This document shows, piece after piece, positions 16,666 through 24,645 of a stretch of 64,000 nucleotides of DNA. Position 1 is the first letter of the stretch. Each line of letters begins with the position of its first letter. The DNA comes from Bdellovibrio bacteriovorus HD100 (lineage in GTDB: Bacteria; Bdellovibrionota; Bdellovibrionia; Bdellovibrionales; Bdellovibrionaceae). The DNA lies in the NCBI RefSeq assembly GCF_000196175.1, contig NC_005363.1, forward strand, positions 2,356,001 to 2,420,000, given 5' to 3'. The notes beneath the pieces were generated by a model. It was not told the origin of the DNA. It saw only the letters and a program-made list of their open reading frames with translations, and searched no databases. Made by a program: the position numbers and the translations under genes.

Positions 16666-17688
16666 TTACTTTTTGAAGAGGGCTTTGGTGAACTCTTGGC
16701 GCAACTTATCGAGTTCGTTGATGTTTTGACTATCCCAGTCAGCTTCAAGAGCTTTTTGACGACGACGCGCCTCAACTCGGGTCACGGTGCTATTTGGAGA
16801 CAATTTCACATCCTCCACAAGCTTCGCATACTTAGCCATCTTTTCTTGAAGTGCTTTCTCAGCGTTTTTTAAGTTCTCCTGAGCCCGCGCCACCAACTGA
16901 GCCTGCTCGTCTTCCTCACTCCCCAAGCCTGTGCCCGGAAGCGGGATCTCTACCTTTTCGACCTCAGGCGCACCGCCACCCAAAAGCTCTCGTTCAAAAG
17001 CCTTCAGATCGACATCGGGAAACTCCGAAGTCCCCTCTGCTGCTGCGCCGCGCTCAGCATCCGCTGCCGCCATGCGATCACCAAAACGGAAAGACGGTTT
17101 TTCCCTTTGCTCTTCGTCAGTTACAAGCAGGCCTTCAGAGTTCTCATCAATTCTTTCGGTGCGCAGGGATTGCTCGCCGCTGGCTTGAACCTCTTCAGTA
17201 GAGCCCTTGATATAGATCGCTTCATCCTCTGGAGTCGGCTTTCCACCACCCGTGACCGTAGTCCCGGTCTTCTGAGGGCTTTCGACATGCATGGCTTTAT
17301 TCAGGCGCTCTAACAACACCGCCTCATCATGCCCCAACATACGACCGATCACCTGCACCAAGCGCACTGGTGGCACCGGGGATTCCAATACCATGTCGAC
17401 GCGGATCTTTATCAGATCCTGCGGATTGGGCTTGAAGTTTGCCGGAAAAATAAGCACCGACTTCCCCTGCCAGCGGCTCATCTCTTTCAGACGTTTTCCC
17501 ACGCCGAGAGAACTGACTTTGCCACCCTTACCAGCGCCGACAACAAGATCCGGATTGAATGCCAGCATCTGCTCAGCCACAGCGTATTCGCTGGACAGAC
17601 CGATGACATCAAAGCCCACCTTTTTCAAAGTGCCTTCAACAGACATCAAGTCAGCATAATCCTCATAGACCAAAAGAATCTTGTTCAT
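16666..17688 (-). CDS. Pseudo-receiver protein with a coiled-coil tail
   Basis: A 340-residue cytoplasmic protein. Residues 1-120 look like a response-regulator receiver fold (MNKILLVYEDYADLMSVEGT, then NPDLVVGAG at strand 3), but the phospho-acceptor Asp is replaced by Gly/Ala, so it should not be phosphorylated normally. Residues about 130-245 are acidic, low-complexity linker. Residues about 255-340 form a charged coiled coil ending DKLRQEFTKALFKK. No DNA-binding or enzymatic output domain is seen. It may be a scaffold or a signalling adaptor. It is divergent from lptF. Confidence 0.6.
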   Translation of the reverse strand: MNKILLVYEDYADLMSVEGTLKKVGFDVIGLSSEYAVAEQMLAFNPDLVVGAGKGGKVSSLGVGKRLKEMSRWQGKSVLIFPANFKPNPQDLIKIRVDMVLESPVPPVRLVQVIGRMLGHDEAVLLERLNKAMHVESPQKTGTTVTGGGKPTPEDEAIYIKGSTEEVQASGEQSLRTERIDENSEGLLVTDEEQREKPSFRFGDRMAAADAERGAAAEGTSEFPDVDLKAFERELLGGGAPEVEKVEIPLPGTGLGSEEDEQAQLVARAQENLKNAEKALQEKMAKYAKLVEDVKLSPNSTVTRVEARRRQKALEADWDSQNINELDKLRQEFTKALFKK

Positions 17689-17826
17689 GGTTCTATTGTC
17701 AGATAAGCAGAGTCATGGGTCAATAAGGCTTCTTCTGGACAATGGGCGCGATGACCTTGGGCTCAAGGCACTCTAGAATAGGTTCTACACACGGAGCCCC
17801 ACGGGCGACCAAAACGGAGACCAGAT

Positions 17827-18930
17827 TTGAGTATTTTTAACGGAAAAAAAGCCGCGCAGTACATTTTCTTTGAGATGCTCCCGAGTTTTATTTTGGGATT
17901 GCTGGTGTTCGTCTCCATTATTTTGATGTTCCAGGTCCTGCGTTTGACGGAATTCGCCCTGGTCCACGGCGTGGCCATGAAAACCATCGCCGAAATCATC
18001 GGTTACGTCATCATTTCCATGCTGCCGATTCTGTTCCCCATGGCCTTGCTGTTCTCGGTTCTATTGACCTATGGACGCCTCAGTCAGGATTCTGAAATCG
18101 TGGCCATGAAAGCCTCGGGCCTGCCGATGGGCACATTACTGCTGCCCGCCCTGATTCTGGCCACTTTGGTGGGCGTGATTTCAGCCCAAATGTCCTTCAA
18201 CATCGCCCCTTGGGGGAACCGTCAGTTCGAGGTGCTTTATTCCCGCCTGGCCAACACCAAAGCCGCTGCCATCATCAAGGAAGGCACTTTTGCTGAAGGC
18301 TTCTTTGACATGGTCATTTACGCCAACGAGGTCAACACCGACAAGGGCCTGCTGAAAAAGGTCTTTATCTATGACGAGAAAAACGGCGACGTGCCTTTGA
18401 CCATCATCGCCAAGGCTGGCGAAATTGTTCCCGATCCCACGCGTCCGGGCCATGAGATTTTGCTGCAACTGAATCAGGGTGAAATTCATCGTCAGGCCAA
18501 AACCCACACCAAGATCAGCTTTGACACTTACGATGTGCGCTTCTCGGAACCCCAGAACATCGAGGAAAAAGCCAAGTCGCCGCCGTCTTTGACTTTGGAA
18601 GAAGTCCGCAACCGCCTGAAAGAGGACATCAAAGACAAAGAAGTCCGTCGCACTCTGCAGAGCGAATATCACAAACGTTGGGCGATTTCGGTTCTGTGTA
18701 TCGTCTTTGCGATGATCGGCGTGGGTTTGGGAACAACCACCAACCGTCGTGCAGCCAAAGCCGGCGGCATGATTCTATGTATCGGCATCATCATCTTCTA
18801 TTGGATTTTGTACGTGGCGGCAGAAGGTGCTGCCCGCAGTGGCGCATTGCCAGCGGCACTTGCGATCTGGACACCGAATGTTCTTTTTGCTGCTTTGGGT
18901 GTGGAAACTTTAAGAAGGAACTGGAACTAA
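17827..18930 (+). CDS. lptF: LPS export permease, LptF/LptG family
   Basis: At 367 residues this matches the LptF/LptG permease family, which with ATPase LptB2 extracts lipopolysaccharide from the inner membrane and passes it to LptC-LptA. It has three membrane segments in the first 130 residues (SILPI-type helix 2 reading SMLPILFPMALLFSVLLTYG), a periplasmic jellyroll domain (about 130-265) and three more segments at the C-terminus. LptF and LptG are hard to separate; F is favoured by the motif around SQDSEIVAMKASG. The TTG start follows GGAG at 7 bp. No partner permease lies next to it. Confidence 0.85.
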   Translation: MSIFNGKKAAQYIFFEMLPSFILGLLVFVSIILMFQVLRLTEFALVHGVAMKTIAEIIGYVIISMLPILFPMALLFSVLLTYGRLSQDSEIVAMKASGLPMGTLLLPALILATLVGVISAQMSFNIAPWGNRQFEVLYSRLANTKAAAIIKEGTFAEGFFDMVIYANEVNTDKGLLKKVFIYDEKNGDVPLTIIAKAGEIVPDPTRPGHEILLQLNQGEIHRQAKTHTKISFDTYDVRFSEPQNIEEKAKSPPSLTLEEVRNRLKEDIKDKEVRRTLQSEYHKRWAISVLCIVFAMIGVGLGTTTNRRAAKAGGMILCIGIIIFYWILYVAAEGAARSGALPAALAIWTPNVLFAALGVETLRRNWN

Positions 18931-18950
18931 GATCGGGCCTGAAAAATAGA

Positions 18951-19050
18951 GCGATGCAGTAGCATCCTTACTACCACGGTCGTCCCTGACCACATCGCCC
19001 CTCCCTTACTTCAAATGGTAGGGGCAATACCTTGAGCTTGCAAAAGGTTT
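18951..19050 (+). ncRNA. Structured 3' region after lptF, possible small RNA
   Basis: Bases 18951-18998 fold on paper into a three-way junction: GCGATG closes with CATCGC (18993-18998), and inside are GTAG/CTAC (18959-18962 with 18971-18974) and GGTC/GACC (18978-18981 with 18988-18991). A CCCCT/AGGGG stem follows. The end is CCTT(N8)AAAAGG and seven T residues (19047-19053), terminator-like. It could be the lptF terminator region or a 3'-UTR-derived small RNA. It matches no RNA family I recognise. Confidence 0.4.
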
Positions 19051-19102
19051 TTTTAGATCATTTCATTTTTTTCCCAAGCATTTTGGTCACTTAGCACGCC
19101 CA

Positions 19103-20050
19103 CTACAGGTAGTGTTGAGGCTCGCAAAGCGCACCTACCCCTGCTGGTGATATTTGTTCACCGGCAGTTTCAGATTGAAAAAACATGAGCAAGTCTTGGG
19201 CATCACGAACCGACTGCGCACCGTCCATTAACAAATCCAACGCCCCTTGAAAATGCGGATCCAAAGGGTGCCCCGGAACCACCCACACAGGTCTTCCGAT
19301 CTGCGCTGCTTGGTGTGCGGTGATCAGCGTTCCGCTGCGACGACGAGCCTCCACCAACAGACTGGCGCGCCCCAAAGCGGCAATCAATCGGTTGCGATGA
19401 TGGAACAGGTGCTTGTGCATCTTTTGCTGATGATCATACTCACTTAAAAAACATCCGCCTTGCTCTATCACAAGCCCCATCCACTCTTTCAGATTCGCGG
19501 GGTAAATTTCACCCAAACCCGAAGGCAATACCACCACCGTGGGACAGAACTTGCGCAAAGCCACACTGTGGGCCTTTTGATCCACACCGCGAGCCCCACC
19601 ACTGACAATGCAAGGTCGCTGCTGCTCACAGAAAAGCCCCAGCTCTTTTTCCATCCACAACAGTGAATCCGCTGCAGGCTCCCGGCTGCCCACCACCGAA
19701 AGAGTCCTGGCATTCAGCCAAGCCGGGGAACCGCGATAACTGAGCGTCAGCGGAGGATCCGCCATCTGGTAACAAAGCTCCGGATACAAAACCTCACCAT
19801 AAACGACAAAGTTCACTCCCTGCATTTTTAGCTGCAAACTTTCTTCGCAGTGTTTTTTGAACAGTTCATGGTTCTTCGTCATGGCCTCCCCCAGCTCCGG
19901 CCAACGGAAGCGAAGCCCGGTCAGAACCTGGTCGGCAGAAAGCCGGCCCTCCCGGGCAAGCTCCAGAAACAGAGCATGGATCCCGTCACGTTCAACAGCA
20001 TACAAGGGATGACTTTTTAAAATTTGCGAAATGGAGTAAAGATCGTTCAT
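19103..20050 (-). CDS. dprA: DNA-processing protein DprA
   Basis: This 315-residue protein is DprA, which binds incoming single-stranded DNA and loads RecA during natural transformation. The Rossmann-like core is recognisable: VVGSREP, then VSGGARGVDQKAHSVALR, VLPSGLG, ENRLIA-like HRNRLIAALG, and RSGTLITAHQA near the C-terminus. The family's optional C-terminal winged-helix domain appears absent. With comEC 2.5 kb away, it supports DNA uptake. The chosen ATG has no clear Shine-Dalgarno sequence and begins right after the upstream terminator, so expression probably needs readthrough or a later start. Confidence 0.93.
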   Translation of the reverse strand: MNDLYSISQILKSHPLYAVERDGIHALFLELAREGRLSADQVLTGLRFRWPELGEAMTKNHELFKKHCEESLQLKMQGVNFVVYGEVLYPELCYQMADPPLTLSYRGSPAWLNARTLSVVGSREPAADSLLWMEKELGLFCEQQRPCIVSGGARGVDQKAHSVALRKFCPTVVVLPSGLGEIYPANLKEWMGLVIEQGGCFLSEYDHQQKMHKHLFHHRNRLIAALGRASLLVEARRRSGTLITAHQAAQIGRPVWVVPGHPLDPHFQGALDLLMDGAQSVRDAQDLLMFFQSETAGEQISPAGVGALCEPQHYL

Positions 20051-20053
20051 AAG

Positions 20054-20082
20054 AAAAAAGGCCCTGCAATTTGCAGAGCCTT
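20054..20082 (-). terminator. Terminator of the LysM gene, abutting dprA
   Basis: AAGGCCCTGC (20058-20067) pairs with GCAGAGCCTT (20073-20082) with one wobble; on the minus strand six T residues follow. The T-tract ends just before the dprA start codon at 20050. Confidence 0.88.
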
Positions 20083-20094
20083 TTTAAAAGGGCC

Positions 20095-21732
20095 TTAAAA
20101 ATCAAGATCGGAATCATCCAGTCCGCCATCCGGCGCCGGGGCATCCGCCGGTGTGCTTGGGGCGTCTTCAAATTCCTTTTCAAAGTCCTCGTCTGCCTTA
20201 GCCGGAGCTTCCACGACCGGCGCTTCACGCAGGGCCTGAACCACTGGCTTACCGACATAGTCACCCACCAGAATATTATCAGAGGCTCGGATAACGTAAG
20301 CTGTGGCAAAGTTTGGCGACACTCGCACAATCTTCACAGAACCCACCACACGGTCATTCATAACAGCTTCATTTTTCTTGTTACGAACGCGCTCGTCTGC
20401 AAATACGGACAGCGTCTGCCCTTCCTGCAACCCTTGAGCAGAACCACCATCCAGGAACACCAAAGTGCTGTTGCCGAAGATGTTGCGTTTCTTATCAAAC
20501 TGCCCGCCCATGATTTTTGCGCCCACACCAGACACCATGCCTGACGGAGACGGATCAATCATCGGCAGTTTTCCTGGAGTCAGGATCGCCCCCACATCCA
20601 CCGGCTGAATCGCCTTTTTCACAATCGCGCGATAGATGTTTTGCTGATCGTTCACTTTTTCCAGAACTTCAATCTCACCCTGCAGCTCCACCATTTGCCC
20701 CTGACGGTCTTTCACCAGAGGGTCTTTCACCATGGTCAGGTTTTTCTGAGCTACAAAATCCTTGCCGCCATTGCTGTCCAGTCGCACATAAATGTATTGG
20801 AATTCACCGGCAGTTTTCATGTCCATCTCAGTGGCGGTCACACGCCCCACGCCCTGAACCGGCGCATCCGCCAGATAGTATTCCAAATACTCGGGCGCTG
20901 TCGGGAATTGGGTTTTCGGAAGTTCGATCTGCAGTTCCAGCTTGGGATCGTTCATCGCCCCCATGCGGTAGCTTGGCAGACTGTTGGGAAGAGTCTTCAG
21001 CAGCGGCGTGCGTTTCTTCCCGCGTGGCAGCGCCACAGCGCCAGTCTTGGCACCAGCTTCAGGCTTCACATCCGTCACAACTGTCGCATCCGCCTTGCCT
21101 GTGGTATCGGCCGCCGCCAGATCCAGAGTCGGTGCCTCATCCGCGGTGCCTGGGAAGAATTGAATGTTCATCTTCGGGTCAATTTCGTGTGGATTCAAAA
21201 CCGCGCCGTTATTCAAAGACCAAATTTTCGGCCAGAAGTTCGGATCACCAAAGAACGTTGTGGAGATCCCCCACAGCGTGTCCCCTTTTTGCACCTGATA
21301 GATTTCCGCCTCGCGGTTGCCAACGGCTTTTTCCCAGAGTTCTACCGAAGTGGGTTGTTCATTGTAGTTTTTGTAGATGCGGTGGAACTCGGCCTCACGG
21401 GCATAATCCGGTTCTGACCCCACAGCTCCCGTGGCTGGGACAGGACTGAATGTTTCAACTGTTTGGGTCTCCGGAGTGGGAGCCGGAGGAGCGATGTCCT
21501 CCATCGTCGGCTCGGGGCTGGCTACTTCCGGAGCCGGAGGTGCCGGCACGTCAGCGCCCGGTTCAGGGATTTCCTTAAACTCAGGCACGCTCGGCTCAAC
21601 CACTTCCTGCTGCTGGCTTTCCAGCACGTCCAATGGATCCGACTCCCAGGTCGCATCCGGTGGGTTGTCTTGCGCCTGCGCCAGCATAGCGGTCAGGATC
21701 AGGGCCATCATTACGGAGAACTTCTTGTTCAT
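20095..21732 (-). CDS. Exported LysM-domain protein
   Basis: A 545-residue exported protein (signal peptide MNKKFSVMMALILTAMLAQA). A second upstream ATG at 21744 is less likely. Residues about 25-110 are Pro/Glu-rich linker. A LysM domain, which binds N-acetylglucosamine in peptidoglycan, spans about 140-195 (YQVQKGDTLWGISTTFFGDP). The remaining 350 residues are unassigned, probably beta-rich, with a Pro/Asp-rich end. It likely sits on the cell wall. A TPR protein lies just upstream and dprA just downstream on the same strand. A terminator separates it from dprA. Confidence 0.8.
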   Translation of the reverse strand: MNKKFSVMMALILTAMLAQAQDNPPDATWESDPLDVLESQQQEVVEPSVPEFKEIPEPGADVPAPPAPEVASPEPTMEDIAPPAPTPETQTVETFSPVPATGAVGSEPDYAREAEFHRIYKNYNEQPTSVELWEKAVGNREAEIYQVQKGDTLWGISTTFFGDPNFWPKIWSLNNGAVLNPHEIDPKMNIQFFPGTADEAPTLDLAAADTTGKADATVVTDVKPEAGAKTGAVALPRGKKRTPLLKTLPNSLPSYRMGAMNDPKLELQIELPKTQFPTAPEYLEYYLADAPVQGVGRVTATEMDMKTAGEFQYIYVRLDSNGGKDFVAQKNLTMVKDPLVKDRQGQMVELQGEIEVLEKVNDQQNIYRAIVKKAIQPVDVGAILTPGKLPMIDPSPSGMVSGVGAKIMGGQFDKKRNIFGNSTLVFLDGGSAQGLQEGQTLSVFADERVRNKKNEAVMNDRVVGSVKIVRVSPNFATAYVIRASDNILVGDYVGKPVVQALREAPVVEAPAKADEDFEKEFEDAPSTPADAPAPDGGLDDSDLDF

Positions 21733-21759
21733 CACTCTTTGCATCCTTGCCGTGATTTT

Positions 21760-22287
21760 TTATTTCAGAATCTTCAACTCAGCATCTGCACGGAACGATT
21801 CCGGACTGCCCGGATAACGGGAGCGGACTTCCAGCAGGGCCTTGCGTGAAAACTCGGGCAAATTCATTTTTTTGTAGGTCATGGCTTTGGCAAACTTGGC
21901 TGCAGCGACTTTATTGCTGCGAGGATATTGTTTTTCAATTTGCGCAAAGTACTTGATGGCTTCGGCATAGTTGCCGTGATCCACCGCCATGCGTCCGGCG
22001 ACGAACAAAGCATTATCGGCGTAAGAGCTCTGTGGATAACGAGAAAGAAGGCTTTGCAGACGGCTCTTAAATGCAATTTCATCATCCGCCTGATAAGCGC
22101 TCACCATTTCAGCATAGAGGCCAATGTCACTTTCTTTCGAAAGGTCCTTTCCCGTCAGCTCCACCAATAGAGCTTCTTGGCTTAATTCGCGGGAAGAACT
22201 CTTCGCACTGATGTTGGCTGGCTTCGCGAACGAGGCCAAAGGCAGGCTTAAAAGGACCGTTGCTGCTAATAGTCTAAGTTGCTTCAT
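21760..22287 (-). CDS. Periplasmic TPR protein (YbgF/BamD-like)
   Basis: A 175-residue protein with a signal peptide (MKQLRLLAATVLLSLPLASF) and three tandem TPR units: LLSRYPQSSYADNALFVAG, YFAQIEKQYPRSNKVAAA and LLEVRSRYPGSPESFRAD. The YP(x)S-type repeats resemble YbgF/CpoB and BamD, which coordinate outer-membrane and cell-wall machinery. Neither identity is certain, and no lipobox supports BamD. It is 27 bp upstream of the LysM gene and probably co-transcribed. Confidence 0.72.
   Translation of the reverse strand: MKQLRLLAATVLLSLPLASFAKPANISAKSSSRELSQEALLVELTGKDLSKESDIGLYAEMVSAYQADDEIAFKSRLQSLLSRYPQSSYADNALFVAGRMAVDHGNYAEAIKYFAQIEKQYPRSNKVAAAKFAKAMTYKKMNLPEFSRKALLEVRSRYPGSPESFRADAELKILK
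22031..22039 (-). promoter_or_regulatory. Perfect DnaA-box sequence inside the TPR gene
   Basis: TGTGGATAA on the plus strand is TTATCCACA on the minus. It falls in codons for Tyr-Pro-Gln, so it may be coincidental, but a second perfect box lies 312 bp away. Confidence 0.25.
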
Positions 22288-22602
22288 CTATCGACACCTC
22301 TTGATCTTTTACTAGTATGACACGCCTTGAGAAGTGCAAACAAGCAGGAGTTATCCACATAAAATGTTGAGTTATTGTAATGCTAGACCTTAGACCTATT
22401 TGTTTTCAAGGCTTTCAGCGATTTGCACGCATCTTAAGCATGACATAAAGTAATGATATTACTAGGTTTAACTGCATTAATGCCCTGTAATTACGCTGCT
22501 GAATTTCAGATCTTAAAATCCGTCCCTCGAAGACGCACGGACCCAATAACAGACTATTTTAGAAATCCACTGCGTTATGAAAATTGCTAAGTGCTTAGAA
22601 CC
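22288..22602. other. AT-rich divergent intergenic region with a DnaA-box sequence
   Basis: This 315-bp gap separates the divergent TPR and comEC genes and should hold both promoters. It is notably AT-rich. A perfect DnaA box TTATCCACA lies at 22351-22359. Nothing gene-like or RNA-like is evident in the rest. Confidence 0.5.
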
Positions 22603-23505
22603 ATGATTATTCTTCTAAGCCTTGCCCTTTGCTTAAGCATTGCCGCTCCTGAAAGTTTGCTGATAAACACAACACATCTGTCACAGAAATTTCAGGAAAA
22701 GTGTGTTCATTTTCTGCCAAAGAATTCACTAGAGCCGCAGTCCCTGGCATCTCTTCTTTGTGGTGAAAAAATCACAGACACCGATTTGCAAAAAAATCTT
22801 CAGCGCACATCGCTGATTCACATCTTTGTTATTTCAGGATCTCATCTGATTTTGCTTGATGAACTCTTAAGCATCTTGCGAATTCCACTCTTTGTAAGAA
22901 TCCTGTTTCTGGCCTTTTACTCTCTGGTCGTTGGCTGGCAACCGCCCGCAGTGCGGGCACTTTTGGCGCTGATCACACGCCACAGCCTGAAACATTTTCG
23001 TCTGCATCTGCCACCTGATCTGGGGGTGCTGGCAGCGGGGCTGATCACTCTTTCACTGTTTCCGGCGTGGTGGGATTCGCTGTCACTGCTGATGAGCTGG
23101 TGTGCGGCCTTGGCTCTGTGCTGGGGCTCTTTGTTGCGCGTAAAGCCTCCCCTGGCCCGCCTGCTGCTTTCTCAGATTGGCATCTTTGTCTTTATGAGTG
23201 CGCCCTTGTGGGGCCTGGGAAGCCTGCACCCTTTGAGTCTGATTTATAATTTACTCTTGGCCCCGATTGTCAGCTATATGCTTTTGCCATTGGCTTTTCT
23301 GGTGACACTGATGCCTTCCGGAGTCTTTGTTTTTGACACCGTGATGGATTTTTTCCGACAGACCCTGGCATTTTTGTCAGAGCCCATTGTGATGCATAAA
23401 ACCCGTCCTCCCTCTGTGACGGCACTATGGTGGTGGATCGTGTTCTGGCAGGTCGTGATGCATTTTCTGCGTGTGCACTTGTGGCAGGGCCGGGATTCAC
23501 GATGA
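22603..23505 (+). CDS. comEC: ComEC-type membrane channel, N-terminal half of a split ComEC
   Basis: Normally ComEC is one large protein (about 600-800 residues) with an OB-like domain, a competence membrane domain and a metallo-beta-lactamase domain. Here 300 residues hold the competence domain: HIFVISGSHLILLDELLSI is the diagnostic motif (LHLFVVSGLH-like), and about seven membrane segments follow. It transports single-stranded DNA across the inner membrane. An in-frame GTG at 22591 is an alternative start; neither has a strong Shine-Dalgarno sequence. The stop overlaps the next gene, the MBL half, by ATGA. Confidence 0.85.
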   Translation: MIILLSLALCLSIAAPESLLINTTHLSQKFQEKCVHFLPKNSLEPQSLASLLCGEKITDTDLQKNLQRTSLIHIFVISGSHLILLDELLSILRIPLFVRILFLAFYSLVVGWQPPAVRALLALITRHSLKHFRLHLPPDLGVLAAGLITLSLFPAWWDSLSLLMSWCAALALCWGSLLRVKPPLARLLLSQIGIFVFMSAPLWGLGSLHPLSLIYNLLLAPIVSYMLLPLAFLVTLMPSGVFVFDTVMDFFRQTLAFLSEPIVMHKTRPPSVTALWWWIVFWQVVMHFLRVHLWQGRDSR

Positions 23506-24233
23506 GCCTTATTTTCTTTCTGCTGATTCTTTTCAGCGCCTCGCCAGTGAAACATGCTTTGAGCGGACACTATTATGTCGTCTGGAATGTCGGTCAGGGC
23601 CAATGGATCAGTGAAATTTCCGCTGTGCGCTGTCGGCACTTTGACATGGGCGGCGAATTCTTTCCGTGGAAACGCATTCACTTTGCCTGCGCGGAAAAAG
23701 AAAACCAGGTGTTTTTGTCGCATTGGGACTGGGATCATATCGGGGCGCTGTCAAAGTCATTTCAACTCAAACAATTGCACGGCCTGTGTCTGGCACTGCC
23801 ACCCTTAGGGAAGTCCTCACGCTACAAGCAGCAATTGGTCAGTGCCTTGCCGCTGTGTCTGCAAAAAGATCTGCCGGTGTGGACGCCAGCCCTGCACAAG
23901 GACAGCAATGCCGAAAGCCACATCCTGCGTTCAGGGCCCCTGCTGCTGCCCGGGGATTCACCCAAGTCACAAGAGCTCTTGTGGCGGCATCGTCCCTGGA
24001 TTGCCGCCACACGGGTTTTAATTCTGGGCCACCATGGCAGCAAAACCAGCACCTCGCAGGAGCTTCTAGATGTCCTGCCAGGATTGAAACTCAGCATTGC
24101 TTCAGCCAGATGGCCTCGCTATCGTCACCCCCACCCGACCGTGGTGGCACGGCTAAAGCACAAGAAGGTCCCCCTGCTGAAAACCGAAGACTGGGGCAAC
24201 CTCTGGCTGGAGCAAGTCAACACCGCGAAATGA
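23502..24233 (+). CDS. Metallo-beta-lactamase-fold half of a split ComEC
   Basis: This 243-residue protein begins with an ATG overlapping the stop of the ComEC membrane half. A hydrophobic N-terminus (MSLIFFLLILFSASP) suggests export or anchoring. VVWNVGQGQW and SHWDWDHIG (the HxxxDH-like metal motif, usually THPDxDHxGG) and LILGHHGSKTSTS identify the ComEC-type MBL domain, which may degrade the non-transported DNA strand. The RHPHP near the end matches the ComEC tail. Together the two proteins make one ComEC, so they are probably co-translated and assemble. Confidence 0.82.
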   Translation: MSLIFFLLILFSASPVKHALSGHYYVVWNVGQGQWISEISAVRCRHFDMGGEFFPWKRIHFACAEKENQVFLSHWDWDHIGALSKSFQLKQLHGLCLALPPLGKSSRYKQQLVSALPLCLQKDLPVWTPALHKDSNAESHILRSGPLLLPGDSPKSQELLWRHRPWIAATRVLILGHHGSKTSTSQELLDVLPGLKLSIASARWPRYRHPHPTVVARLKHKKVPLLKTEDWGNLWLEQVNTAK

Positions 24234-24243
24234 AGGTTGCAAA

Positions 24244-24495
24244 CTAAGGCTCTGTCCGCTCATCACCGATTTTTTTGCAGATGACGCCGCACTTGTTAAA
24301 AACATTCTTCACGCGGTCCCAGCAGTACTTGTTAATGGCTTCGGTCCCGCGCGGGCAGGAGATCCGGGTGCGCACAGGGATCGGTTCGATCACAAACTCG
24401 CCCTGAATATGTTCGATCTGAGTAACTTCGACCTGATCATCGGCGAAGGCCGAAAGACTGATTGCGACTGTAAAAAGCAGAATCCATTTGATCAT
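24244..24495 (-). CDS. Small secreted protein with three cysteines
   Basis: An 83-residue protein with a signal peptide (MIKWILLFTVAISLSAFA) after a strong GGAGG. The mature region (about 65 residues) has four cysteines: RISCPRG, KYCWDR, KCGVICKK. No family is recognised. It converges on the split comEC genes and is upstream of nothing on its strand. Small secreted Cys-rich proteins are common here, but the role is unknown. Confidence 0.65.
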   Translation of the reverse strand: MIKWILLFTVAISLSAFADDQVEVTQIEHIQGEFVIEPIPVRTRISCPRGTEAINKYCWDRVKNVFNKCGVICKKIGDERTEP

Positions 24496-24590
24496 TGTTC
24501 ATCCTCCATGGGGCTGGGCCCGATGAAGAATCTTAGAAAAGCTTTTACCAGAATCACCACGGGAAACTGAGCTGCCTGCAAGAATGCATA

Positions 24591-24622
24591 AAAAAACCCG
24601 CATCCTTGCGAGATGCGGGTTT
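24591..24622 (-). terminator. Intrinsic terminator of ald
   Basis: AACCCGCATC (24595-24604) pairs perfectly with GATGCGGGTT (24612-24621); the minus strand continues into a T-run. It lies 24 bp after the ald stop. Confidence 0.93.
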
Positions 24623-24645
24623 TAAAGTTTCAGAAATTTTAAACC

